This document shows, piece after piece, positions 38,670 through 48,644 of a DNA stretch of 64,000 nt. Numbering within the stretch: position 1 is the stretch's first letter; every line of letters starts with the position of its first letter. The notes under the pieces were generated by a model. It worked only from the letters and a program-made list of their open reading frames with translations, had not been told where the DNA came from and did no database searches. The DNA lies in assembly GCF_026247885.1 (NCBI RefSeq), contig NZ_CP110921.1, forward strand, positions 3,665,501 through 3,729,500. Direction: 5' to 3'. Made by a program: the position numbers and the translations under genes. The stretch comes from Methylococcus mesophilus. Lineage in GTDB: Bacteria; Pseudomonadota; Gammaproteobacteria; Methylococcales; Methylococcaceae.

Positions 38670-40208
38670 GCTCCCGCCGTTCAGCCTGTATATCACCACG
38701 TGTTCGCGCGGGCTGGGAGAGAACATCTTGAGGGGGTCGCGGTTCAGCGCCTTTCCCGCCTTCTTGAGGTCGCGCGGCGAGGTCAGGCGCAGCGCCAGGT
38801 AGTCGGGCAGGCCGGGCTGGGCCAGCCAGTCCGGGAGCCGATCGACCGGCATGAGCTGGCGGGTCTGGTTCTGATTCATGTGGCGGCCGGCATAGTAGTC
38901 GATTCTCGGATCGTTGGTCGCGAGGCTGGCGCCGGCAGGGAGGTTTTCCCGCATCCAGCGCCCGACGTCGCGCAGGTAGAGCCGGTAGTCGGGAGTCACG
39001 ACGGCGCTCTTGATGCACAGCACCGCGACCAGTCCTAGCGCAAGCCGCCTGGCCCACCGTTCGACTCCGCTCACGGCAAGGGGCGATCCGGCTCCGGCGG
39101 CGATGCGCTCCAGGTAAACCCCGCCGGCGAGCAGCAGCAGCGCCGACGGCAGCAGCGCGTAGCGTTTGTCCGGGACGAACTGGACGGCCAGGAAGATCAG
39201 CAGAGTGCCGCTGGCCATGCCGGCCGCCCAGAGGATCAGCCTGAACCGATGCGGGATCTGCCCGCCGAACCGGTATACGGCGTAACCGAAAATCCCCAGC
39301 AGCATCGGTCCGAGATTGGCGCCGATCAGCCAAAACAGGGTGGCGACGAGCCCCGTGCCCAGGATCAGCTTCGCGTACTCCGCGCCGTAGTCGTTGGGCA
39401 GCGCTGCGGCCAGCCGATCGGCGTGCAGGGAGAAGAACTTCCAGATCAGCGCCGGGTCGTGGTAGCCGTAGGCGGTGATTTCCCACAGCTTGCCGGGGGC
39501 GAGCCTGCCGGTGGCGAGGAGAGCTGCGCCCAGGATCAGCACCGGTACGATGCCGCTGATCGGCAAAAGGAAATTGCGCGCCCTGGCGCGCCAGGGCAAG
39601 GGCTCGAAGAGGAAGTAGACGGGGACGGCGAAAATCAGCACCAGGGCCTCGATCCGGAACACGAACGCCGCTGCGACGCCGGCTTGCCAGAGCACGGCAT
39701 GGCCAAACTTGCCCTGAGGCTCGAAGCGGAATTTGACCAGATGCAGCAGTCCCCAAAGGCTGGCCGCCAGGAAGCCCCAGTCCCGGACGATGTTCAGCCG
39801 GTCGGCCAGCGCCGGGAAAGCCAGGATGAGCAGCACCGGCACCCAGCCGGAAGGCGACTCTCGCTCGCCGCGCAGTGCGAAATGCAGCCGTACGAAGCTG
39901 TCCGCGATGGCCAGGAAACAGATGGCGTCGAGCAGATGGGCGGAAGTCTCCAGCGGCCAGCCGGTGAGGCGGGAGGCCGCCGCGATCAGCATGGAATAGC
40001 CGGGCCATCCATAGATCGACGCCGCCGCCTTCACCCCCTGGTCGAGAAATGCCGCTGCGGCGTCCAGGTACAGCACGCCGTCCTTGTTGATGACGTCGCC
40101 TACGGCCACCGAGATGACGAAGAACCAGGTCATGAGGGTGGCCGCGGCGAGACGCGCGCCGGCTTCGCCGCGGGGAATGGGGTGACGGAGAAGGGACATG
40201 GCCGGCAT
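38655..40208 (-). CDS. Polytopic membrane protein, GT-C glycosyltransferase-like
   Basis: A 517-residue protein with about ten to twelve hydrophobic segments. An early INKDGVLYLDAA loop with an acidic pair and a periplasmic C-terminal domain (about 430-517, with NDPRIDYYAGR) fit the GT-C lipid-linked sugar transferase layout (ArnT or PMT-like), but no diagnostic match is claimed. The ATG at 40208 shares one base with the acyltransferase stop (TGATG), so the two are coupled and probably act on the same surface glycan. Confidence 0.65.
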   Translation of the reverse strand: MPAMSLLRHPIPRGEAGARLAAATLMTWFFVISVAVGDVINKDGVLYLDAAAAFLDQGVKAAASIYGWPGYSMLIAAASRLTGWPLETSAHLLDAICFLAIADSFVRLHFALRGERESPSGWVPVLLILAFPALADRLNIVRDWGFLAASLWGLLHLVKFRFEPQGKFGHAVLWQAGVAAAFVFRIEALVLIFAVPVYFLFEPLPWRARARNFLLPISGIVPVLILGAALLATGRLAPGKLWEITAYGYHDPALIWKFFSLHADRLAAALPNDYGAEYAKLILGTGLVATLFWLIGANLGPMLLGIFGYAVYRFGGQIPHRFRLILWAAGMASGTLLIFLAVQFVPDKRYALLPSALLLLAGGVYLERIAAGAGSPLAVSGVERWARRLALGLVAVLCIKSAVVTPDYRLYLRDVGRWMRENLPAGASLATNDPRIDYYAGRHMNQNQTRQLMPVDRLPDWLAQPGLPDYLALRLTSPRDLKKAGKALNRDPLKMFSPSPREHVVIYRLNGGSSGTP

Positions 40209-42295
40209 CAGGGCGCGTGGGCGAAGGTTCGGACGCCGTCGGGGCGGGCGAAGAGCCGCTCCGCCACCAGCACGGCACCCTTCACCGTGAGGTGGTTGCC
40301 GTCGAACTGGTAGATCAGGTCGTCTTTGTGATAGGCGTAGCAGTATTGCGCGTCGCACAAGACCGCCGCCGGGTCGAACACCCGGACATTGTCCGGAAAG
40401 CGGGCCGCGGCTTCTTCGATCAGGCCGCGTGCGAGGGCCTGGTCACGTTCGTGGCCGGCCCGCGGCATCTGGCAGCCGGTTTCCGGGCTCCGGGGAAGCA
40501 GCGGGCGCAGCAGCGAATAGCAGGCGGTCATGACGGTCCGGTCCATGTCCGGGTTGTCCAGGCTGAGGACGACCCGCTTGTTCGCCCGCACCAGGCGCTC
40601 CAGGGTGTCCGAGAGGCCGGTACGGAACAGCTCGGCGGCGCTTGCGGCGAGCGGAGCCGAACTGCTTGCGGCGAGCGGAGCCGAACTGCTTGCGGTGAGC
40701 GGAGCCGAACCGCCGCCCTGCGTGCTTCGCAGCGTCACCCCGCCGTCCAGGTATTGCTTGTAGAACGCCGCGATGACCACCGTGGTGATCTCCGGCGTCT
40801 GTGCGATGAAGTCGACCACGTTGCCGACGAAAGGCTGGCAGCCGGCGCTCTTGCCATTTTTCTTGACCGTGTTCAACCCGACGAAGGGCAGGCAGCTCCC
40901 GCGCCCGAGGTTGATGACGGTTTCCGGCCGCGCTGCCGCGGTCGCCAAGCCCTGGTAGAGCATGTTGCCGTGGGAGTCGCCGATCACTGCTGTCAGCGGC
41001 TGGTCCTTGGGCAAGTCGCCGAGCTGGAAGAAGTCGTCACCCGGCTTGAACTCGCCCTGGAAAAGCGCCTTGGCGATGCCGTTGCCGCGGTAGCCCTCCG
41101 CGGCCAGGCGGGGCAGGTCGCGGTCGATTTTCAGGCGGACGCCGGCGAGTGCGGGGCGTTCCGGCAGGCCGTCCGCCCGGAACACGGTCAGGCCCAGGCC
41201 ACCGGTGGCGGCGAGCATCAGCCACAGCGAGGCCTGTTTGAGCCGCTGCAGCCCGAAAGCGCCGAAACGCAGCGGGCGTTCGACGTAGCGAAAGGTCAGC
41301 CAGGCCAGCGCGAAGGCGGCGGCGATGAGGAGCGCGGCACGGTGATGCAGCGGTTCGCCCGAGCGCAGGATCAGCCCGAACGACAGCAGCAGCCAATGCC
41401 AGAGATAGAGCGGGTAGCTGATCACGCCGATGAAGACCATCGGACGGCTGGCGAGCAGCCGGCGGTTGATCCAGGTGCCCTGGCCGGCGCCGATCAGCAG
41501 CAGGGCGCCCAGCGTGGGCAGCAGCGCCCAGGCACCGGGGAAGTCCTTGTCCTTGTCCAGGACGAGGATCGCCGCGGCGATCAGCAGTATTCCGGCAGCG
41601 GCTTGCAACTCGTGGCGCAAGCTCGTCGAAGGTTTGGCCGCGGCTCGCCGGAAATGGACGTAGGCCAGGGTGCTTCCGCCCAACAGTTCCCAGAAGCGGG
41701 TGAAGGGCAGGAAGAAGGCGGAAACCGTGTCGCTATGGACCAGGTAAAGGTTGCCGCCGAAGGAGAGGGCGGCGAGCGAGAGCAGGGCGTGCGCCGGATT
41801 GGCCCGGAGGCGCCATATCAGCGCCATGAGCAGGGGATAGAGCAGGTAGAACTGTTCTTCGATGCCCAGAGACCACAGATGCAGCAGGGGCTTGAATTCG
41901 GCCGCCGTGTCGAAATAGCCCGATTCGCGCCACAGTACCAGGTTGGAAACGAACCCGGCGCCGGCGGCGACGTGTTTTCCCAGGGCCCGGTATTCGTCGG
42001 CCAGCAGCGCGAACCACCCGAACGCTAGGCCGCCCAGCAGCACGGTGATCAGTGCGGGGAATATGCGCTTGGCGCGGCGCGCATAGAAATCGGCCAGACT
42101 GAAACTGCCGGCGTCGAGGTTTCTGAAGATGATGCCGCCGATCAGGTAGCCGGAAATCACGAAGAACACGTCGACGCCGGCGAAACCGCCCGGCAGCGAA
42201 CGCGGATAGGCGTGAAACACGATGACGGCCAGGATGGCGACGGCGCGCAGACCGTCGATGTCGGGGCGATAGGCGAGATGTCTGTGGGTGCGCAT
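40208..42295 (-). CDS. OafA-type O-acyltransferase with C-terminal SGNH domain
   Basis: A 695-residue two-domain enzyme that acylates surface polysaccharide. The N-terminal acyltransferase-3 domain (about 1-370) has YRPDIDGLRAVAILAVIVFH, with the catalytic-type histidine, GVDVFFVISGYLI and LWSLGIEEQFYLLYPL. The C-terminal SGNH-like domain has VIGDSHGNML and the ending QFDGNHLTVKGA. A 24-bp unit repeated three times (40641-40712) encodes SSAPLAAS repeats inside the SGNH domain. It is translationally coupled to the membrane protein gene downstream. The start gives MRTHRHLAYRPDIDG. Confidence 0.88.
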   Translation of the reverse strand: MRTHRHLAYRPDIDGLRAVAILAVIVFHAYPRSLPGGFAGVDVFFVISGYLIGGIIFRNLDAGSFSLADFYARRAKRIFPALITVLLGGLAFGWFALLADEYRALGKHVAAGAGFVSNLVLWRESGYFDTAAEFKPLLHLWSLGIEEQFYLLYPLLMALIWRLRANPAHALLSLAALSFGGNLYLVHSDTVSAFFLPFTRFWELLGGSTLAYVHFRRAAAKPSTSLRHELQAAAGILLIAAAILVLDKDKDFPGAWALLPTLGALLLIGAGQGTWINRRLLASRPMVFIGVISYPLYLWHWLLLSFGLILRSGEPLHHRAALLIAAAFALAWLTFRYVERPLRFGAFGLQRLKQASLWLMLAATGGLGLTVFRADGLPERPALAGVRLKIDRDLPRLAAEGYRGNGIAKALFQGEFKPGDDFFQLGDLPKDQPLTAVIGDSHGNMLYQGLATAAARPETVINLGRGSCLPFVGLNTVKKNGKSAGCQPFVGNVVDFIAQTPEITTVVIAAFYKQYLDGGVTLRSTQGGGSAPLTASSSAPLAASSSAPLAASAAELFRTGLSDTLERLVRANKRVVLSLDNPDMDRTVMTACYSLLRPLLPRSPETGCQMPRAGHERDQALARGLIEEAAARFPDNVRVFDPAAVLCDAQYCYAYHKDDLIYQFDGNHLTVKGAVLVAERLFARPDGVRTFAHAP
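40641..40712. repeat. In-frame tandem repeat, 3 x 24 bp
   Basis: Units at 40641-40664 and 40665-40688 are identical; 40689-40712 differs at two bases (one C to T, and one T to C near its end). Each adds eight residues (SSAPLAAS) to the acyltransferase on the minus strand. Unit length is a multiple of three, so copy-number change would keep the frame. Confidence 0.95.
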
Positions 42296-42501
42296 GTCCG
42301 GTTCAGCAGGCGCCGGTGAGCGCATCCGGCATGAGCCAGGCGCGGGGAATGCCGGCGGCAGGGCGAAAACTGCAGTTTTCCAGGGGCGGGAACGGCGGTC
42401 GAAACGACGTATGTGCTTGTCGGCGTTGTAACTGCACCGTGGGTTGGGCATCATTGTAACGATGGCCGCCAGGCATTTCGAGATTTCCCCACGTTTTTCG
42501 C

Positions 42502-44307
42502 ATGAAACATTCAGCTTCGGAGTCCAAGCCGCTGTCGAGCGGACTGGCCATCTACCGCCGCCTGCTCCGCTATGGATTTCCGTACTGGAAGTCGTTCTTC
42601 ATCGCCGTGGTGGCGATGATCGCCTATGCCGCCATCACGCCATTTTTTGCCAAGCTGATCCAGCCGCTGATCGACGGCAGCTTCATCGACAATGATCCGA
42701 CGGTGCTGCGCCATGTGTCCCTGATGCTGATCGGCCTCTCGGTCCTGCGCGGCATCGCCGGCTTCCTGAGCGAATACTGCTCCGGTTCAGTCGGGCGGCG
42801 CGTGATCGCCGATCTGCGCCGGGACATCTTCGACCAGCTGCTCAATCTACCCTGCACCTTTTATGACAACGCCTCGGGTGGCCAGCTCCTGTCCAAGCTG
42901 CTGTACAACACCGAACAGGTCTCGGCCTCGCTCCAGCAAGGCATCATCACCTGCATCCGCGAAGGCTTCACCATCATCGGCCTGATGGCGCTGATGGTGT
43001 ACCAGAACCTGGTGCTGTCCCTGGTGTTCCTGGTGCTGGGGCCGATTCTCGGGCTAAGCGTCCGGTTCGTCAGCAAGCGGTTCCGGCGCCTGAGCATGCG
43101 CATCCAGGAGTCGATGGGCAAGGTGAGCCATGTGACCCAGGAGGTCATCGATGCCCAGCGCATCGTCAAGGTGTTCAACGGCAAGGCTTACGAGGCCGCC
43201 AAATTCGCCAAGGAGAACGACCGCAACCAGAAGCGGCAAATGAAGCTTATCGCCACCGATGCCTTGGGCGGGGGGGTGATCCATCTCATCAGCGTTGCCG
43301 GCGTGGCCGGGATTCTCTACGTCGTTTCGCTCGATTCCGTACGGCAGACCATCACGCCGGGCAGCCTCATGGCGTTCATCGCCGCCATGGCGATGATGCT
43401 GAGCCCGATCCGCCGGCTCAGCCAGGTGGTCTCGGTCGTTCAGCGCGGCATCGCCGCGGGCGACAGCATCTTCGCCATGCTCGACATGCCGAGGGAGCGC
43501 GACACCGGACGGATCAGCCTGAAGCGCGCCCATGGGACGATCGAATACCGGCATGTCAGCCTGATTTATGACGATCGCCACGGCGCCGCGGTCGACGACG
43601 TTTCGCTCGTCATCCCGGCCGGCAAGACCGTGGCGCTGGTGGGCCAGTCGGGCAGCGGCAAGACTTCCCTGGTGCGCCTCCTCCCGCGCCTATATGAAAA
43701 CTCGGCGGGCGAAATACTGATCGACGGACACGATATCCGCGAACTGAAGCTGGAGAGCCTGCGCCGGCAGATCGCCTACGTCGGCCAGGAAGTAACGCTG
43801 TTCAACGATACCGTGGCCAACAACATCGCCTATGGCTGCCTGGACAGCGTCGGTGTCGGTGCGGTCCGCGAAGCCGCGCGGGCAGCGAATGCGCTGGATT
43901 TCATCGAGGCACTGCCGCAAGGATTCGAGACCTTCGTCGGCCAGCAGGGCATCGTTCTGTCCGGCGGCCAGCGCCAGCGTATTGCCATTGCGCGGGCCTT
44001 GCTTAAAAATGCCCCTATTCTGATCCTGGATGAGGCGACCTCGGCGCTGGACGCCGAATCCGAACGCTACGTGCAACAGGCGCTGGAAGTCCTGATGCGA
44101 AACCGGACCACGCTGGTGATCGCGCACCGGCTTTCCACCATCCAGAATGCGGACCAGATTTGCGTGATGCGCGGCGGGCGTATCATCGAGTGCGGCACCC
44201 ACGCCCAGCTCATGGCGGCCCGGGGCGGTTATGCCGATCTCTATGCGATGCAATTCGGCTATTCGAGCGTGCCGGAAGCGGTGGCGGTGCAAGCTGTCAG
44301 CCGATAA
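42502..44307 (+). CDS. msbA: Lipid A export ABC transporter MsbA
   Basis: Homodimeric exporter that flips core-lipid A across the inner membrane. It has 601 residues. The six-helix transmembrane domain (about 1-330) is followed by the ATPase: Walker A GQSGSGKTS at 381-389, signature LSGGQRQR, Walker B ILILDEATSALD and the H-loop in VIAHRLSTI. FNDTVANNIAYG is typical of the type. No lpxK follows; the next gene is a small membrane-anchored protein. Confidence 0.95.
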   Translation: MKHSASESKPLSSGLAIYRRLLRYGFPYWKSFFIAVVAMIAYAAITPFFAKLIQPLIDGSFIDNDPTVLRHVSLMLIGLSVLRGIAGFLSEYCSGSVGRRVIADLRRDIFDQLLNLPCTFYDNASGGQLLSKLLYNTEQVSASLQQGIITCIREGFTIIGLMALMVYQNLVLSLVFLVLGPILGLSVRFVSKRFRRLSMRIQESMGKVSHVTQEVIDAQRIVKVFNGKAYEAAKFAKENDRNQKRQMKLIATDALGGGVIHLISVAGVAGILYVVSLDSVRQTITPGSLMAFIAAMAMMLSPIRRLSQVVSVVQRGIAAGDSIFAMLDMPRERDTGRISLKRAHGTIEYRHVSLIYDDRHGAAVDDVSLVIPAGKTVALVGQSGSGKTSLVRLLPRLYENSAGEILIDGHDIRELKLESLRRQIAYVGQEVTLFNDTVANNIAYGCLDSVGVGAVREAARAANALDFIEALPQGFETFVGQQGIVLSGGQRQRIAIARALLKNAPILILDEATSALDAESERYVQQALEVLMRNRTTLVIAHRLSTIQNADQICVMRGGRIIECGTHAQLMAARGGYADLYAMQFGYSSVPEAVAVQAVSR

Positions 44308-44378
44308 CAGGGCCGGGCTGACCGGCGTGTGACAAGAACGGGGGATTAACCCCGCCAAGCATATCGAGGAGTGGCGTG

Positions 44379-44828
44379 ATGACCGAGCTTCTGTTTGTCT
44401 TCACCGTGGTTTTTGTCGGTTATGTGCTTTATGAGGTCTTCAAGACCGTATCCCGGCCGGCGTCCACCGCCGATACACATTTGGCCTGCGCGCCGGAGCC
44501 GGCTGCGGAGAAACCCGCTGAAACACCCCCTGAGCCGGCAGCCGAAGAACCCGCCGTAGCTGCCGCAGCCGAGGAGAAGGCGCCGGTTACGGAGGAAGCG
44601 GCGGCGGAAGGTGAAGAAAAGGTTGTGTCGCTGCGCGATCCTGCGACCGGCGAAATCGCCGCGATTCCCACCAATTACCGGTTCGCCAAGAAGTGGATCA
44701 AGGAAGCGCTGGTCGCGGAAGGCCTGCTGGACCGGGTCTATAAGAACGCCGAGTTGGAGGGCGATACGGTGCAGAAGGTCAAAGACGCGCTCGAACGCTT
44801 CAAGGGACTGGCCAAGTATCAAGGCTAG
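44379..44828 (+). CDS. Small membrane-anchored protein with Ala/Glu/Pro linker
   Basis: A 149-residue protein. One N-terminal helix (ELLFVFTVVFVGYVLYEVF, about 3-22) anchors it. A long Ala/Pro/Glu-rich spacer (about 38-80) leads to a compact C-terminal domain (VSLRDPATGEIAAIPTNYRF, then a helical end). AGGAG precedes the ATG; an adjacent upstream GTG is possible. No family recognised. The spacer suggests a domain held away from the membrane, as in scaffolding or recruiting proteins. A hairpin follows the stop codon. Confidence 0.65.
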   Translation: MTELLFVFTVVFVGYVLYEVFKTVSRPASTADTHLACAPEPAAEKPAETPPEPAAEEPAVAAAAEEKAPVTEEAAAEGEEKVVSLRDPATGEIAAIPTNYRFAKKWIKEALVAEGLLDRVYKNAELEGDTVQKVKDALERFKGLAKYQG

Positions 44829-44832
44829 ATCG

Positions 44833-44856
44833 AAGGCTCCGCTGGTCGGAGCCCTT
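44833..44856 (+). terminator. Possible terminator before sucC
   Basis: A GGCTCC / GGAGCC stem with a 7-base loop is followed by CTTCC, only weakly T-rich. It separates the small anchored-protein gene from sucCD. Confidence 0.4.
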
Positions 44857-44957
44857 CCGTTTCTCGCAGCCGGCGGCGCGGGCGCGCCACCGGGCTTCTC
44901 TTGCGGGGCCGGCGCTTGCGTCGTGATCCCGTTCGTCTGGTTTTTTCAGGTCGATAC

Positions 44958-46118
44958 ATGAATCTCCACGAATACCAATCCAAGCGGCTGCTTGCCGAAT
45001 ACGGCATCCCCGTGCCGCGCGGCGGTGTCGCTTTTTCTCCCGAAGAGGCCGGGACCGCCGCCTTCGACATCGGCGGGGATCGCTGGGCCGTGAAGGCCCA
45101 GGTGCATTCCGGCGGACGCGGCAAGGCTGGCGGCGTGAAGCTGTGCGACAGCGAAGCCGACGTGGCTGCCGCTGCGCATCATCTGCTGGGCTCCGAACTG
45201 GTCACCTACCAGACCGGCGGTAAGGGGCTGCCCGTGCATGCCGTGCTGGTCGAAGAGGTGCGGGAAATCGCCCGTGAAATTTATCTGAGCCTGCTTGTCG
45301 ACCGATCCAGCGCACGCGTCATGTTCCTGGCTTCCGGCGAGGGCGGCATGGACATCGAAACCGTAGCGGCCGAAGCGCCGGAGAAGATCCTTTCCTGCCG
45401 GGTGCATCCGGCCGCCGGTTTCCAGCCTCATCAGGGACGGGACATCGGCTATGTGCTGGGCTTGGACACGGCCCAGGTCGGTGCGCTGACCCGGCTGATG
45501 GCGGGCATGTACCGGCTGTTCCTGGAGAAGGATCTGAGCCAGATCGAGATCAATCCCCTGATCGTCACGGCGGATGGCGAACTGCTGGCACTGGACGCCA
45601 AGATCGGCGTCGACGACAACGCGCTGTTCGCCCACCCCGATCTGGCCGGTTTGCGCGATGCCGCCCAGGAGGATGCGCGCGAGAACGCCGCACGCGAACA
45701 CGGCCTGAGCTACGTCACCCTGGGCGGGAACATCGGCTGCATGGTCAACGGCGCCGGGCTGGCGATGGCCACCATGGACATGGTCAAGCTCTATGGCGGG
45801 CTGCCGGCCAATTTCCTCGACGTCGGCGGCGGCGCCACGGCGGAGAAGGTGGCCGAAGCCTTCAAGCTGATCCTTTCGGATTCGGGCGTGCGGGCCGTAC
45901 TGGTCAACATCTTCGGCGGCATCGTCCGCTGCGACCTGATCGCGGAAGGGCTGATCGCCGCGGTGCGCGAGGTCCAGGTCGGCGTGCCCGTGGTGGTGCG
46001 GCTGGAAGGCACCAACGCCGGCGAGGGCCGGGCCCTGCTGGAGCGTTCGGGTCTTGCCATCATCGCCGCCAATGAACTGGACGAGGCGGCGCGCAAGGCG
46101 GTGGAGGCAGCGGCATGA
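44958..46118 (+). CDS. sucC: Succinyl-CoA synthetase beta subunit
   Basis: With SucD forms succinyl-CoA synthetase of the citric acid cycle. It has 386 residues, starting [20 protein letters not shown], with the ATP-grasp region [26 protein letters not shown] and [12 protein letters not shown] for metal binding, and [11 protein letters not shown] near the C-terminus. Malate-CoA ligase (MtkA) of serine-cycle methylotrophs is a close relative; the [11 protein letters not shown]-type sequence looks more like SucC. It overlaps sucD by ATGA. Confidence 0.93.
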   Translation: MNLHEYQSKRLLAEYGIPVPRGGVAFSPEEAGTAAFDIGGDRWAVKAQVHSGGRGKAGGVKLCDSEADVAAAAHHLLGSELVTYQTGGKGLPVHAVLVEEVREIAREIYLSLLVDRSSARVMFLASGEGGMDIETVAAEAPEKILSCRVHPAAGFQPHQGRDIGYVLGLDTAQVGALTRLMAGMYRLFLEKDLSQIEINPLIVTADGELLALDAKIGVDDNALFAHPDLAGLRDAAQEDARENAAREHGLSYVTLGGNIGCMVNGAGLAMATMDMVKLYGGLPANFLDVGGGATAEKVAEAFKLILSDSGVRAVLVNIFGGIVRCDLIAEGLIAAVREVQVGVPVVVRLEGTNAGEGRALLERSGLAIIAANELDEAARKAVEAAA

Positions 46119-46987
46119 GCATCCTGATCGGCAAGGACACCCGCGTCATCTGCCAGGGTTTCACCGGCAAGCAGGCGACCTTCCATTCCCGCCAGTGCCT
46201 GGACTACGGCACGCAACTGGTAGGCGGCGTCACGCCCGGCAAGGGCGGCAGCCTGCATCTGGACCTTCCGGTGTTCAACACCGTGCGTGAAGCGGTCGAT
46301 GCCACCGGCGCGAACGCCAGCATGATCTACGTGCCCCCGCCGTTCGCGGCGGATGCCATCCTCGAAGCCGCCGAGGCCGGGATTTCGGTGATCGTCTGCA
46401 TCACCGAAGGCATCCCCGTCCTGCACATGCTCAAGGTCAAGGCGGCGCTGGCCTCCTACGATGCGGTGCTGATCGGCCCGAACTGTCCGGGCGTCATCAC
46501 GCCCGACGAATGCAAGATCGGCATCATGCCGGGTTTCATCCACCGTAAGGGCAGCATCGGCATCGTCTCGCGCTCCGGCACCCTGACCTACGAGGCGGTC
46601 TACCAGACCACCCGGGCCGGCCTGGGCCAGAGCACCTGCGTCGGCATCGGCGGCGATCCGATCAAGGGGCTGGATTTCATCGAGGTGCTCGGCATGTTCG
46701 AGGAGGACCCGGATACCGCCGGCATCATCATGGTGGGCGAGATCGGCGGCAGCGCCGAGGAAGAGGCGGCCGAGTTCATACACGCCCACGTCAGCAAGCC
46801 GGTGGTCGGCTACATCGCCGGCCTGACCGCTCCGCCCGGAAAACGCATGGGCCATGCCGGTGCCATCATCACCGGCGGCAAGGGCACCGGGGCAGGTAAG
46901 GTGGAAGCCATGAGGAAGGCGGGTGTAGCCATGGTCGATTCGCTGTCCGATATGGGGCAGCGTATGCTGGAATTGCTGAAGAACTAA
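46115..46987 (+). CDS. sucD: Succinyl-CoA synthetase alpha subunit
   Basis: The CoA-binding and phosphohistidine subunit, 290 residues. The N-terminal CoA domain has [11 protein letters not shown] and [18 protein letters not shown] is conserved, and the active-site histidine is H247 in [12 protein letters not shown], equivalent to E. coli His246. It is coupled to sucC by a 4-base overlap. Confidence 0.95.
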   Translation: MSILIGKDTRVICQGFTGKQATFHSRQCLDYGTQLVGGVTPGKGGSLHLDLPVFNTVREAVDATGANASMIYVPPPFAADAILEAAEAGISVIVCITEGIPVLHMLKVKAALASYDAVLIGPNCPGVITPDECKIGIMPGFIHRKGSIGIVSRSGTLTYEAVYQTTRAGLGQSTCVGIGGDPIKGLDFIEVLGMFEEDPDTAGIIMVGEIGGSAEEEAAEFIHAHVSKPVVGYIAGLTAPPGKRMGHAGAIITGGKGTGAGKVEAMRKAGVAMVDSLSDMGQRMLELLKN

Positions 46988-47024
46988 GGCCGACCGCCGA
47001 TCGTAAGCCCGGCGCGCAACCGTC

Positions 47025-48644
47025 TTGAATCTCCGTATCGCCATCGCCCAGCTCGATTTCCTCGTCGGAGACGTCGAGGGGAACGCCGAGCGCGTGCTCG
47101 CCGCTGCGGTCCGCGCGCGGGACGAACTCGGCGCCGACGCCGTGGTGTTTCCGGAACTCGCCCTGGCGGGCTATCCGCCCGACGATCTCATCCTGCGCCC
47201 CGATTTCCTGGCTACCGTCGAAACGGCGCTGACAGCACTGGCGGCGCGAGTGCGGGGTATCGACGTGATCGTCGGTTTTCCAGAGCGGCACGACAGCTTG
47301 CCCTTCAACAGCGCGGCGGTGCTGCGCGATGGCGGCATCCACAAGATTTATCGCAAGCAGACCTTGCCCAACTACGGCGTGTTCGACGAGAAACGCCATT
47401 TTCTGCCGGGCAGCGGGCCTTGCGTGTTCGACCTTCGCGGGGTGCCGGTGGGCCTGACCATCTGCGAAGACGTCTGGTTTCCCGGTCCGGTCGAACAGGC
47501 CGCGGCGGCGGGAGCCAGGCTGGTGCTGAACCTGAACGCCTCACCTTTCCACATCGGCAAGACCGCGGAGCGCGAGTACGTGGTGCGCGAGCGTATCGCG
47601 GCAGCTGGTGTGCCGCTGGTTTACGCCAACCTGGTGGGTGGGCAGGACGAGCTGGTGTTCGATGGTGCGTCGTTCGTGATGGACGCGGCGGGCGATGTGG
47701 TCTACCGTGCGCCGCAGTTCGGCGAAATGCTGGAAGCAGTCGAGTTCGCCGTCGACGAAGGCGCGGCGCGTCCCTTGCCGGCCAGGCTCGTCGAGCCGAT
47801 GGGGGAGGTCGAGAGCGTTTACGCGGCGCTGGTGACGGGTATCCGCGATTACGCCGGGAAAAACGGCTTCCGCGGCGCGGTGCTGGGGCTTTCCGGCGGC
47901 ATCGATTCGGCGGTGACCCTGGCTTTGGCGGTGGATGCGCTGGGTGCGGACCAAGTCCAGGCCGCTCTGATGCCCTCGCGCTATACCTCCGACATGAGCA
48001 TCGAGGATGCGCGCCTGCAAGCCGCAGCGCTGGGCGTGGCCTGGCACCTGATACCGATCGAACCCGCGTTCCGGAGCTTCCTCGATTTGCTGGCGGAACC
48101 CTTCGCCGGTGCGGCGGCGGATGTCACCGAGGAGAACATCCAAGCGCGCTGCCGCGGCATCATCCTGATGGCGTTGTCCAACAAGCAGGGCCGGATTCTG
48201 CTCACCACGGGCAACAAGAGCGAGATGAGCGTCGGTTACGCCACGCTCTACGGCGACATGGCCGGCGGTTTTGCGCCGCTCAAGGACGTGTCCAAGCTGC
48301 TGGTCTACCGCTTGGCCGAGTACCGCAATTCGATTGCGCCGGTGATCCCGCCGCGGGTGATCGAACGGGCGCCTTCCGCTGAGCTGCGGCCGGACCAGAA
48401 AGACGAGGACTCCTTGCCGCCTTATTCGGTGCTCGATCCGATCCTGGCGCTATACGTCGAGCAGGACCGTTCGATTGCCGAGATCGTCGCCGCGGGCTAT
48501 CCCGAAGACGTGGTACGGCGCGTGGTGCGACTGGTCGACCGCAACGAATACAAGCGCCGGCAGGCGCCGCCGGGCGTCAAGATCACCCGCCGCGCCTTCG
48601 GTCGCGAACGGCGTTATCCCATCACCTGCGGTTTCGAGCCTTAG
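47025..48644 (+). CDS. nadE: Glutamine-dependent NAD+ synthetase
   Basis: Last step of NAD synthesis, using ammonia freed from glutamine. It has 539 residues. The N-terminal nitrilase-type glutaminase domain has the Glu in PELALAGYPPDD, Lys in YRKQTLPNYGVFDE and Cys in LTICEDVW. The C-terminal synthetase domain has the P-loop LGLSGGIDSAVT. The start is a TTG giving MNLRIAIAQLDFLVGD, the family N-terminus; no clear ribosome-binding site is seen. Its stop overlaps the next gene stop on the other strand by 4 bp. Confidence 0.94.
   Translation: MNLRIAIAQLDFLVGDVEGNAERVLAAAVRARDELGADAVVFPELALAGYPPDDLILRPDFLATVETALTALAARVRGIDVIVGFPERHDSLPFNSAAVLRDGGIHKIYRKQTLPNYGVFDEKRHFLPGSGPCVFDLRGVPVGLTICEDVWFPGPVEQAAAAGARLVLNLNASPFHIGKTAEREYVVRERIAAAGVPLVYANLVGGQDELVFDGASFVMDAAGDVVYRAPQFGEMLEAVEFAVDEGAARPLPARLVEPMGEVESVYAALVTGIRDYAGKNGFRGAVLGLSGGIDSAVTLALAVDALGADQVQAALMPSRYTSDMSIEDARLQAAALGVAWHLIPIEPAFRSFLDLLAEPFAGAAADVTEENIQARCRGIILMALSNKQGRILLTTGNKSEMSVGYATLYGDMAGGFAPLKDVSKLLVYRLAEYRNSIAPVIPPRVIERAPSAELRPDQKDEDSLPPYSVLDPILALYVEQDRSIAEIVAAGYPEDVVRRVVRLVDRNEYKRRQAPPGVKITRRAFGRERRYPITCGFEP

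Noticed and set aside
40641-40712. CRISPR or phase-variable promoter reading of the 24-bp repeats.
   Set aside because: Direct head-to-tail units with no spacers, lying within an intact coding frame.
40217-42028. A 603-codon plus-strand frame opposite the acyltransferase gene.
   Set aside because: No domain or signal; it reads through the 24-bp repeats only because their length is a multiple of three.
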